From Pantoea sp. A4 (lineage in GTDB: Bacteria; Pseudomonadota; Gammaproteobacteria; Enterobacterales; Enterobacteriaceae), in NCBI RefSeq assembly GCF_000295955.2, contig NZ_ALXE01000049.1, forward strand, positions 35,649 through 99,648: a stretch of DNA of 64,000 bases, in the 5' to 3' direction. The first letter of the stretch is position 1. Each line of letters begins with the position of its first letter. Shown piece after piece: positions 25,508 through 33,409 of the stretch. Under the pieces are notes generated by a model, which saw nothing but the letters and a program-made list of their open reading frames with translations, made no database searches and was not told the origin of the DNA. A program made the translations under genes and the position numbers.

Positions 25508-26275
25508 TCAGCCGTAACGGCCAGTGATGTAGTCTTCGGTCTGTTTTTGTGCCGGTTTGGTGAACAGGGTATCGGTATCGCTGAATTCAATCAGCTCACC
25601 AAGATACATAAACGCCGTGTGGTCGGAACAACGAGCAGCCTGCTGCATGTTGTGCGTCACAATAACCACGGTGTAGTCCTGTTTCAACTCGGTAATCAGT
25701 TCTTCAATGCGTCCGGTGGAGATCGGGTCAAGTGCTGAGCAAGGTTCGTCCAGTAACAGCACTTCAGGACGAATAGCGATGCCGCGCGCGATACACAGAC
25801 GCTGTTGCTGACCGCCAGAGAGACTGTAGCCACTCTGATGAAGCTTGTCTTTGGTTTCATTCCACAAAGCCGCTTTGGTCAGCGCCCACTGCACACGCTC
25901 ATCCATATCGGCACGTGAGAGTTTCTCAAACAGGCGGACGCCAAAGGCAATGTTGTCATAAATCGACATTGGAAACGGTGTTGGCTTCTGGAAAACCATG
26001 CCAACACGGGCGCGCAACAGGGCGATATCCTGGCTGGAGGCGAGAATATTTTCTCCATCCAGCAGAATTTCACCCTCTGCACGCTGCTCTGGGTAGAGCG
26101 AGTACATTTTGTTAAAGGTACGCAGCAGGGTGGATTTACCACAGCCAGAAGGGCCGATAAACGCCGTGACCTGATTTTTCGCGATATCCAGATTAATACT
26201 TTTCAGCGCATGGAATTTCCCGTAATGGAAGTTCAGATTGCGTACCTGAATTTTACCGGAAGATGTCGTTGCCAT
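25508..26275 (-). CDS. pstB: Phosphate ABC transporter ATP-binding protein PstB
   Basis: A 255-residue ATPase of the high-affinity phosphate importer (E. coli 257). Walker A GPSGCGKST near 41-49, the Q-loop in VFQKPTPFPMSIYDN, signature LSGGQQQRLCIARG and Walker B VLLLDEPCSALDP followed by the H-loop VIVTHN are all intact. It is encoded 52 bp after pstA and 17 bp before phoU in one operon. Confidence 0.99.
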   Translation of the reverse strand: MATTSSGKIQVRNLNFHYGKFHALKSINLDIAKNQVTAFIGPSGCGKSTLLRTFNKMYSLYPEQRAEGEILLDGENILASSQDIALLRARVGMVFQKPTPFPMSIYDNIAFGVRLFEKLSRADMDERVQWALTKAALWNETKDKLHQSGYSLSGGQQQRLCIARGIAIRPEVLLLDEPCSALDPISTGRIEELITELKQDYTVVIVTHNMQQAARCSDHTAFMYLGELIEFSDTDTLFTKPAQKQTEDYITGRYG

Positions 26276-26327
26276 ACTCTTTGCTCATCTCTGTTGGGCA
26301 GCGCCGCCAGGGCCGCGCCGCAAAAAA

Positions 26328-27215
26328 TTAGTGTTTGCCTTTGGAGAACACAACGCGTGCCAAAATGTTCAGCAGTAACACGCACAGGGTGATAATCAGC
26401 ACCCCCGCCCACGCCAGACTTTGCCACTCGGCAAACGGGCTCATCGCGAACTTGAAGATGGTGACCGGCAGGTTGGCAATCGGCTGCATCATGTCGGTGC
26501 TCCAGAACTGGTTCGACAGCGCAGTAAACAACAGCGGTGCGGTTTCACCGGCAATACGCGCAACCGCCAGCAGAACACCGGTAATAATTCCGGAGACCGA
26601 GGCTTTCAGCGTAATCGCAGAGATCATCTTCCATTTCGGTGTGCCTAAGGCATACGCCGCTTCACGCATACTGTCGGGCACCAGGCGCAACATATTTTCG
26701 GTGGTACGAATTACGATCGGGATCTGCAACAGCGCCAGCGCTACTACGCCCGCCCAGCCGGAGAAGTGCTGCATCTGCGCCACCACCAAGGTGTAGACGA
26801 ACAGACCAACTACAATCGAAGGCGCTGAGAGCAGGATGTCATTGATGAAACGGATCACCTCAGCCAGCGCAGATTTGCGACCATACTCCGCCAGATACAC
26901 ACCCGCCATAATCCCCAACGGCGTACCAAAGAAGGTTGACCAGAAGATCAGCAAGCCGCTACCGGCCAGGGCATTCGCCAGACCACCGCCCGCCGTATTG
27001 GGCGGCGGAGTCGATTCGGTAAACAGCGACAGGCTCAGGCCATCAATACCTTTGGTGACGGTGGTAAAGAGGATCCATACCAGCCAGAACAGGCCAAAAG
27101 CCATAGTCAGCAGAGACAGCGTTAGCGCAATTTTGTTTTTGGTACTACGCCAGGACTGCATTTTACGGCGTGAAGCTTCCAGTTCCGCCCGCGCCTGTAT
27201 CTCAATCGTTGTCAT
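26328..27215 (-). CDS. pstA: Phosphate ABC transporter permease PstA
   Basis: A 295-residue inner-membrane permease with six main membrane segments. The EAA-type loop for docking PstB is PDSMREAAYALGTPKWKM near 185-202. Conserved RIAGETAPLLFTA follows. Its ATG overlaps the pstC stop by 4 bp (ATGA), so translation of the two permease subunits is probably coupled. Confidence 0.98.
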   Translation of the reverse strand: MTTIEIQARAELEASRRKMQSWRSTKNKIALTLSLLTMAFGLFWLVWILFTTVTKGIDGLSLSLFTESTPPPNTAGGGLANALAGSGLLIFWSTFFGTPLGIMAGVYLAEYGRKSALAEVIRFINDILLSAPSIVVGLFVYTLVVAQMQHFSGWAGVVALALLQIPIVIRTTENMLRLVPDSMREAAYALGTPKWKMISAITLKASVSGIITGVLLAVARIAGETAPLLFTALSNQFWSTDMMQPIANLPVTIFKFAMSPFAEWQSLAWAGVLIITLCVLLLNILARVVFSKGKH

Positions 27216-28174
27216 GAGCGCGCTCCTTCACTTTTCGCCAGGCGTAAAATCATCAGCTTCGAAATCGCCAGGACGATAAAGGTAATCACAAACAGGATCA
27301 GACCCAGTTCCATCAGCGCAGCTACGTGCACGCCGGATTCCGCTTCAGCAAACTCATTCGCCAGCGCAGAGGTAATACTGTTGCCTGGCATGTAGAGTGA
27401 AGCGTTATCGAGCTGGTAGGTGTTACCGATGATAAAGGTCACGGCCATGGTTTCACCCAACGCGCGGCCTAATCCCAGCATCACACCACCAATCACGCCA
27501 TTCCTGGTGAACGGCAGGACGATGCGCCACATGACTTCCCAGGTAGTACAGCCGATGCCGTAAGCAGACTCCTTCATCATTACCGGGGTCTGCTCAAACA
27601 CGTCACGCATAACCGAAGCGATGTACGGAATGATCATAATGGCCAGGATCACACCCGCCGCCAGAATGCCGATACCAAAGGCTGGGCCAGAAAACAGCGC
27701 GCCGATAAACGGGATATTGGACAGAAGATCCCCTACCGGCGTCTGAAAATATTGAGCAAACAGAGGCGCAAAGATAAACAGCCCCCACATGCCATAAACG
27801 ATACTTGGAATCGCAGCCAGCAGCTCAATCGCCGTTCCCAGCGGGCGGCGCAGCCAGTTAGGGGCCAGCTCGGTCAGAAACAGCGCAATGCCAAAACTCA
27901 CCGGCACAGCGATGATCAGCGCGATAACAGAGGTCACAATGGTGCCGTAAATTGGTACCAGCGCACCAAACTGCTCGTTGGGTGCATCCCAGGTTTTGTT
28001 CCACAGGAAAGAGAAGCCAAATTTGTGGATGCTCGGCCAGGAAGAGAAGATCAGGGAGACGATGATGCCACCCAGCAGCAACAACACAATCAGCGCAGAG
28101 AGTTTAACCAGTGCACCGAAGATAATGTCACCTTGCTTACCAGGCGCTTTGAACGTCGGCTTAGTCGCAGCCAT
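27212..28174 (-). CDS. pstC: Phosphate ABC transporter permease PstC
   Basis: A 320-residue permease partner of PstA (E. coli 319). The ATG at 28174 gives MAATKPTFKAPGKQGDIIFG, the family start; the frame opens six codons earlier with a TTG that is unlikely to be used. The docking loop MMKESAYGIGCTTWEVMWRI near 207 and GRALGETMAVTFIIGNTYQ near 240 are conserved. It is separated from pstS by two stable hairpins, which would allow less PstC than PstS to be made. Confidence 0.98.
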   Translation of the reverse strand: MAATKPTFKAPGKQGDIIFGALVKLSALIVLLLLGGIIVSLIFSSWPSIHKFGFSFLWNKTWDAPNEQFGALVPIYGTIVTSVIALIIAVPVSFGIALFLTELAPNWLRRPLGTAIELLAAIPSIVYGMWGLFIFAPLFAQYFQTPVGDLLSNIPFIGALFSGPAFGIGILAAGVILAIMIIPYIASVMRDVFEQTPVMMKESAYGIGCTTWEVMWRIVLPFTRNGVIGGVMLGLGRALGETMAVTFIIGNTYQLDNASLYMPGNSITSALANEFAEAESGVHVAALMELGLILFVITFIVLAISKLMILRLAKSEGARS

Positions 28175-28201
28175 AGGAGTCTCGGTATTCAAATGGTATC
28201 A

Positions 28202-28246
28202 GGGCGGCTTGGCAGCCGCCCGTAACAAGGCCAGCTAACGCTGGCC
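28202..28246 (-). terminator. Twin hairpins between pstS and pstC
   Basis: GGGCGGCT / AGCCGCCC (28202-28221) and GGCCAGC / GCTGGCC (28229-28246) lie back to back between the two genes. With no T-tract they are better read as mRNA stabilisers or partial attenuators that keep the pstS message in excess. Confidence 0.6.
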
Positions 28247-28257
28247 GGGTATGGCAC

Positions 28258-29301
28258 TTACTGGAACAGTGCTTTACCTGAACTGTCTTTGATATTTGCT
28301 TTCCAGGCTTCACGGATTTGCTTAGTCACTGAGTCTGGCAGTGCTGCGTAATCCAGGCTGGTCGCTGTTTTCGCGCCATCTTTGTAGGCCCAGTCAAAGA
28401 ACTTCAGCACTTCAGCGCCTTTGGCGGCATCAGCCTGCTCTTTGTACACCAGGATGAAGGTGGTAGAAGAGATTGGCCATGCATCGTTGCCTTTCTGGTA
28501 CGTCAGGTCCTGGGCGAAAGACTCGCTCCAGTTAGCGCCTTTAGCGGCGTTGGCGAAGCTGGTTTCGCTTGGTGCTACGGCTTTACCGTCAGCATCAACC
28601 AGTTTGGTGTAAGTCAGGTTGTTTTGTTTCGCGTAGGCATACTCTACGTAGCCAATTGAACCCGGCAGACGCTGTACGAATGCGGCCACGCCATCGTTAC
28701 CTTTACCGCCCAGACCGGTCGGCCAGTTAACGGTGTTGCCTTTACCAATTTTGCTGTTCCAGTCTACATTGACTTTAGACAGGTAGCTGGTGAAGACGAA
28801 AGAAGTACCGGAACCGTCAGCACGACGCACCACGTTGATGTTGGTGTCTGGCAGTTTCACGCCAGGGTTCAATTTGGTGATAGCAGGGTCATTCCACTTT
28901 TTGATGTTACCGAGGTAGATATCACCTACGGTTTTACCGTCCAGCGTCAGTTCACCTGATTTCACGCCAGGAATGTTGACTGCCAGTACCACACCACCGA
29001 TGACGGTTGGGAACTGGAACAGGCCATTTTTCTGCAGATCTTCATCTTTCAGTGGTGCATCTGAAGCACCGAAATCGACAGTTTTAGCGATGATCTGTTT
29101 CACGCCACCAGAAGAACCAATGCCCTGATAGTTTACTTTGCTACCGGTCTTCTGCTGATAATCTGCTGCCCACTTGGCATAAACCGGCGCCGGGAAGGTG
29201 CCACCTGCGCCAGTCAGGTCGGTCGCGGCAAATGCAGAAACCGCGCTGAGAGACAGGGTGGCGGCAAGAATTTGGGCTACGGTGCTACGCATCAGTGTCA
29301 T
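28258..29301 (-). CDS. pstS: Periplasmic phosphate-binding protein PstS
   Basis: A 347-residue binding protein. The signal peptide is cleaved near SAFA-ATDLTGAGG. Phosphate contacts are recognisable: GAGGTFPAPVY at the mature start, SSGGVKQI, DFGASDAPL, and RRADGSGTSFVF with the tight Arg-Asp-Ser-Gly-Thr set. It captures phosphate and hands it to PstCAB. GGAGGGAAT is a strong ribosome site. The promoter region carries an array of Pho half-sites. Confidence 0.99.
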   Translation of the reverse strand: MTLMRSTVAQILAATLSLSAVSAFAATDLTGAGGTFPAPVYAKWAADYQQKTGSKVNYQGIGSSGGVKQIIAKTVDFGASDAPLKDEDLQKNGLFQFPTVIGGVVLAVNIPGVKSGELTLDGKTVGDIYLGNIKKWNDPAITKLNPGVKLPDTNINVVRRADGSGTSFVFTSYLSKVNVDWNSKIGKGNTVNWPTGLGGKGNDGVAAFVQRLPGSIGYVEYAYAKQNNLTYTKLVDADGKAVAPSETSFANAAKGANWSESFAQDLTYQKGNDAWPISSTTFILVYKEQADAAKGAEVLKFFDWAYKDGAKTATSLDYAALPDSVTKQIREAWKANIKDSSGKALFQ

Positions 29302-29377
29302 ATTCCCTCCACGGGAGTTAATGTCAGGCTTCTGGCCTGTATAGTAGGAGTTAGTTCATTGCTGCTGGAGGGAAAAT

Positions 29378-29428
29378 AGGACAGTTTGGTGACAGTAAAA
29401 TGTCTGAAATATGACAGTTATATGACAG
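29378..29428 (-). promoter_or_regulatory. PhoB box array upstream of pstS
   Basis: On the minus strand five 7-bp half-sites follow at 11-bp steps: CTGTCAT, CTGTCAT, CAGACAT, CTGTCAC, CTGTCCT, separated by AT-rich 4-mers. The first pair (29411-29428) is a textbook Pho box. A TACTAT at 29341-29346 may be the -10, though its spacing from the last half-site is longer than usual. The 29302-29667 gap otherwise holds a GGGGAGC / GCTCCCC dyad at 29466-29496 and no gene. Confidence 0.85.
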
Positions 29429-29667
29429 CTATTCTGGCGGTAATGCATATGCTATGTTTAAGTACGGGGAGCAAAGAGATTGCCTGTGAGCTCCCCTTCA
29501 ACGGTTTAGTCATCATTTCGCTTAACCCGCGACAAAAAAACATAACTTATTATTTTTTATTTAATTTTTGACCGAAAAAATACGGCTACTCATTGCCAGT
29601 GATTTAGCGGCGGCTACCCAACGTCCATCTTCTTTGTGAAGATAAATTCACGCAAGGCAGGAGTATA

Positions 29668-31119
29668 ATGAAAAAAATTCTGTTTGGATGCACGCTGCTC
29701 GGTTTGTTATCTGCTTCGTCAATGGCGATGACTATGACTCAACCCAACGTAGACTGTAGTCAGCCATCGGTCAGTAATATTCGGTCTAATACCATCGCCT
29801 GTTATCGCCAGACTCTGGCCAGCCAACCGCTCAGTTATCAATTAGTCAGTCAGGGAACGGTTCCGGGCGCGCCATTAGTACAGGTAAAACGTTACAGTAT
29901 GGTGTCGCAAAACTGGTCACCCCAAAATCTGGTGACGCCAGCAGAGTGGGATCATGATGTTAACATTTACATTCCCGATCAGCCGAAGTCTTCGCTGGCT
30001 TTGGTCACCATCGATATGGATGAAACGTTGTTAGCCGGAGTGGCGCAGTCTACGCACACTATTGTGATCAATGTGACCCATATTCCCAGCGTTGCACTAA
30101 CCTATCAGGGCGATTCCTCCCCGAGAAGTGAAGATGATAGTGTGGCGCGTAGCTGGGCTTTATACCTCCAACAACCCACCGGACGATCCTTGCTACCGCT
30201 ACATGTCCCGATGGCAGCAGCGATATCGCAAACTATAAGGCTCGCAAAACTGGAGCTCACTCAATGGGATATCAATAAATTTGTGGTTTCAAGCGTTTCT
30301 AAGCGCGGCTGGGCCGCCTGGCTAACCGGTATTACCGACCCTTCCGTGGTGGCAATTGTGCCTTTTGTCGCTGATGTGCTGAATACAAAGCAAGTCGTTA
30401 AGCATATGTATAAAACCTGGGGCAATAACTGGCCTATCGCTTTCCAGCCTTATTACAACAATGATATCGACCTGCATATCAATGACAGCAGTTTTACCAA
30501 AATGATGGAAATCGAAGATCCATTACAGTACCGGAATTCAGCATGGCAATCTCGTTTGAGCATCCCGAAATATATCGTGAATGCCAGCGGGGATGATTTC
30601 TTTCCGCCTGATGATTCAAGCCTTTACTACGACCAGTTGCCGGGAACGAAGTCTTTACGCATCGTGCCGAACAGCGATCACAACGGGATCTTCAATTACG
30701 AACAGGCGGCATTACAGCAATTCCTGACTCGCTTACAAAATAATAAATCACTGCCGGTTTTGACCGAAACGGTCACTCAGGGCCTGCTCGGGAAGACGTT
30801 AACGGTTAAATTCTCAGAAAAACCGACCAAAGTGGTAGCCTGGCGAGCAATAGATCTCGTAGCGCGTGATTTCCGCTATGCCTGCGACATCCGTTACGCT
30901 CCCTCAATGGTTGCCGTAAGTAGCATAACGAATAGCTCAATCGTCTCTTTGTCTTACCTTCTGACGGGCTGGCAGGCACTGTTCGTAGAAGCAACATTCA
31001 GTGATGGCTACGTAGCCACGTCTAAAGTGTACATCACACCAGACAGCTTCCCTACCACCGCCCCTCCGGCAGGAAGTGCAGCCTGCCAGACCATTGCCGG
31101 GCGAACTCCCGCACTGTGA
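29668..31119 (+). CDS. PhoPQ-activated pathogenicity-related (PqaA-like) secreted protein, copy 1
   Basis: A 483-residue exported protein of the PhoPQ_related family (alpha/beta-hydrolase-like). The signal peptide ends about ASSMA-MT. Family marks include VTPAEWDHDVNIYIPD, LPLHVPMAAAISQTIRLAK, and FVADVLNTKQVVKHMYKTWG. A plausible Ser-Asp-His triad is S211 (VSSVSKRGW), D309 or D310 (NASGDDFF) and H338 (PNSDHNG). In the second copy the serine context is GASKRGW. Cysteines at 30 and 45 may form a disulphide. The substrate is unknown. AGGAG precedes the ATG. No convincing PhoP box was found upstream. Confidence 0.85.
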   Translation: MKKILFGCTLLGLLSASSMAMTMTQPNVDCSQPSVSNIRSNTIACYRQTLASQPLSYQLVSQGTVPGAPLVQVKRYSMVSQNWSPQNLVTPAEWDHDVNIYIPDQPKSSLALVTIDMDETLLAGVAQSTHTIVINVTHIPSVALTYQGDSSPRSEDDSVARSWALYLQQPTGRSLLPLHVPMAAAISQTIRLAKLELTQWDINKFVVSSVSKRGWAAWLTGITDPSVVAIVPFVADVLNTKQVVKHMYKTWGNNWPIAFQPYYNNDIDLHINDSSFTKMMEIEDPLQYRNSAWQSRLSIPKYIVNASGDDFFPPDDSSLYYDQLPGTKSLRIVPNSDHNGIFNYEQAALQQFLTRLQNNKSLPVLTETVTQGLLGKTLTVKFSEKPTKVVAWRAIDLVARDFRYACDIRYAPSMVAVSSITNSSIVSLSYLLTGWQALFVEATFSDGYVATSKVYITPDSFPTTAPPAGSAACQTIAGRTPAL

Positions 31120-31884
31120 CTGAATCTGGCCATCAAATGTTGATGGCCTTTTCTACTTTTCGTGAATCCTCCGTGGTTTGTTCAGGTCGTATAAAAAATT
31201 TCTCCGATAAGCATTAATTTTTAACTCTACAGTTTTGTGGGTGTTTAAAAAATATTCAGATTTGCTAATCATCAATTAACACTCGCACCACTGCGGTAAA
31301 AAAATAAATCCTCATCATTTCCTAAAGTTCGCCAAACACCAACGAATAGAAACTAAAACCCTTTCTAATCTGATTTTAAAAAATGTTGAACTCGCACCTG
31401 TATAAGTAACTTCCCAGGAAATAGTTTCTACGGAAATTCTTCAAAACGGCTAAAATATGCACAGTTGAACTCTAATTTATCAGATTGCTTTTGGGGTTAA
31501 ATTCCACCACCATTTGATAAGAACTCAGCCAAAGCCGTTAGGTTGAGCCCTCATAGCCCATACTGTGGTGGTGACCCAAAAGTCAGAAAGCATAGACAGA
31601 GCAATGTGTTTATTGGATTTACAATGCCAACACCAGGAAATTTCCAGAATTATAATAAATCAACTATAAAAAACTCGATAAATCCTATTTAGCCATAAAG
31701 TAATACATGACTATTTGTGTAAAGACGTAAGAAAAAGAAATTCATCTTATTAATATTGAAGGAGGTAGACATCGAACCTGTTTCTTTAATAACATCCAAC
31801 ATCTTGAATAAGCATTGAAAATTATCACCACCTACTAACAAAAAAGTCATAGAATATTTATTGTTTCTGCCGGGGGAAGTTTAT
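31120..31884. other. 765-bp AT-rich gap between the pqaA-like paralogues
   Basis: No credible coding frame is visible on either strand. The gap is visibly richer in A and T than both flanking genes. It contains the long-range foldable element at 31488-31582, described separately, and a GGAGG near 31761 with no open frame behind it. Promoter elements for copy 2 probably lie in the last 200 bp but cannot be pinned down. Confidence 0.7.
31488..31582. ncRNA. Potential structured RNA or cis element with nested inverted repeats
   Basis: Outer arms CTTTTGGG (31488-31495) and CCCAAAAG (31575-31582) are perfect complements. Inside, CACCACCA (31505-31512) pairs with TGGTGGTG (31566-31573). A further hairpin CTCAGCC (31524-31530) / GGTTGAG (31541-31547) closes the centre with one wobble. 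Nested complementary blocks over 95 nt are unlikely by chance. It matches no RNA family I know; it could be a leader structure for copy 2, a small RNA, or a palindromic remnant. Confidence 0.45.
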
Positions 31885-33363
31885 ATGAAAGCCCTTTTGT
31901 TAATTATTACCAGTCTGGCTGCGGCTGGCCTGTACGCACAACCCGCCATGTCGTCAGAATGCAACGCACCTTCCGACGTCATCAGCTGCTATCGCCAGTC
32001 GCTGGCGGAGCGGCCACTTGACTATGTCATGGTCAGTAAAGAGACATTGCGCGATCAACCGCCACAAAAAGAGGGCGCGCAACCCGTCAGCGCGAAAGAA
32101 CTGGAAGCGCAGCCGCACGTTGATGTCACGCGGTACCGGCTGATGTCACAATCCTGGTCGCCAGATGGGCTGGTAACGCCAATGGCATGGCAACATGACG
32201 TCAATATTTATATCCCTCCAAATCCACGTGGCGATCTGGCGTTAATCGCGGTGGATCTTGATGAGCGTACCAACGCTGAAACCGCCTATTACAGCCATAC
32301 CATTGTGGTTTCGCTCAACAATGTCCCCAGCGTTGATTTGACCTATCAAGGCGATAAAGCACCTCGTGAAGAAGATGACAGCATTGCCCGCAGCTGGCAG
32401 CTGTACATGGATAAACCGGCATTAAGGGCTCGGCTGCCGCTGCATGTGCCAATGGCTGCGGCGATTTCACAAACGATCCGGTTGGCAAAAGCGGAGTTAA
32501 AGCAGCAGCATATCGATAAGTTTGTCGTGACGGGCGCTTCTAAACGCGGTTGGGCAACCTGGCTGGCGGGGATTTCCGATCCTGCGGTGGTCGCAATAGT
32601 GCCGTTTGTTGCCGATGTGCTGAATACCCAGAAAATGGTCCAGCACATGTATCAGACCTATGGGGGGAACTGGCCGATTGCCTTTGGCCCGTATTACCAA
32701 AACCATACGGATATGGAATACAAAACCGCACACTTTGCCGAATTGATGAAGATTGAAGACCCGATGCAGTACATGGGCACCGATCAGCAGCAGCGGCTTG
32801 CGATTCCGAAATACATTGTGAATGCCAGCGGTGATGATTTCTTCCCGCCGGATAACGCAAAGTTTTACTACAACGCGTTGCCTGGGGTGAAGTCGCTACG
32901 CATGGCACCAAACAGTGACCATATTGGTATCAACCGCTTCTTCCGCTCTTCGCTGGTGACTTTCCTCGATCGCTTACAGGAAAAACGGCCTTTACCGGTG
33001 ATTAATGAAAGCCTGGAACAGCAATCGACCTCGAAGCTGCTGCGGCTGTCATTTTCTGAAAAACCGGTGAGAATTGAAGTGTGGCGTGCAGTGAACCCGA
33101 CAGCGCGTGATTTCCGCCTGGCTTGCGGCATCCGCTACGGCTCTTCTGCGCTGGTGGTGCCTGCGGATAATAAAGTGGATGTTTCGCTGGCCTATTACGG
33201 TTCCGGCTGGCAGGCCATGTTTGTCGAGGCGACATTTGACGATGGCTATGTAGCCACCTCACAGGTGTATATCACCCCGGACGATCGCTATCCCACCGTT
33301 GCCCCCATGTCTCAGGGCGGTGCCTGTACGACATTGCCGGGGCGGAGTAATTCAGCGAGTTAA
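31885..33363 (+). CDS. PhoPQ-activated pathogenicity-related (PqaA-like) secreted protein, copy 2
   Basis: A 492-residue paralogue of the gene at 29668, with long shared blocks such as LPLHVPMAAAISQTIRLAK, FVADVLNT, IPKYIVNASGDDFFPPD and GYVATSxVYITPD. ATG 31885 follows GGGGGAAG; a TTG at 31861 opens the frame earlier. The signal peptide ends near GLYAQPA. The putative triad is S219 (GASKRGW), D317 or D318 (GDDFF) and H346 (NSDHIG). An insertion near residues 56-76 rich in Gln, Pro and Glu is missing from copy 1. It is the last gene before a terminator shared with convergent glmS. Confidence 0.86.
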   Translation: MKALLLIITSLAAAGLYAQPAMSSECNAPSDVISCYRQSLAERPLDYVMVSKETLRDQPPQKEGAQPVSAKELEAQPHVDVTRYRLMSQSWSPDGLVTPMAWQHDVNIYIPPNPRGDLALIAVDLDERTNAETAYYSHTIVVSLNNVPSVDLTYQGDKAPREEDDSIARSWQLYMDKPALRARLPLHVPMAAAISQTIRLAKAELKQQHIDKFVVTGASKRGWATWLAGISDPAVVAIVPFVADVLNTQKMVQHMYQTYGGNWPIAFGPYYQNHTDMEYKTAHFAELMKIEDPMQYMGTDQQQRLAIPKYIVNASGDDFFPPDNAKFYYNALPGVKSLRMAPNSDHIGINRFFRSSLVTFLDRLQEKRPLPVINESLEQQSTSKLLRLSFSEKPVRIEVWRAVNPTARDFRLACGIRYGSSALVVPADNKVDVSLAYYGSGWQAMFVEATFDDGYVATSQVYITPDDRYPTVAPMSQGGACTTLPGRSNSAS

Positions 33364-33368
33364 GGCAT

Positions 33369-33395
33369 AAAAAAAGGGCCATCAGGCCCTTTTTT
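33369..33395. terminator. Bidirectional rho-independent terminator between pqaA-like copy 2 and glmS
   Basis: A-run, GGGCC, ATCA loop, GGCCC and T-run. It works in both directions for the converging genes. Confidence 0.92.
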
Positions 33396-33409
33396 ACGCT
33401 CAGGTATGA

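Noticed and set aside
31488..31582. A tRNA-like cloverleaf in the pqaA-like gap
   Set aside because: Stems are nested rather than arranged as four arms, and no anticodon loop, T-loop or CCA end can be placed.
31120..31884. PhoP boxes upstream of the pqaA-like genes
   Set aside because: A TGTTTA half-site occurs near 31606 but the second half at the required spacing does not match; no convincing direct repeat was found.
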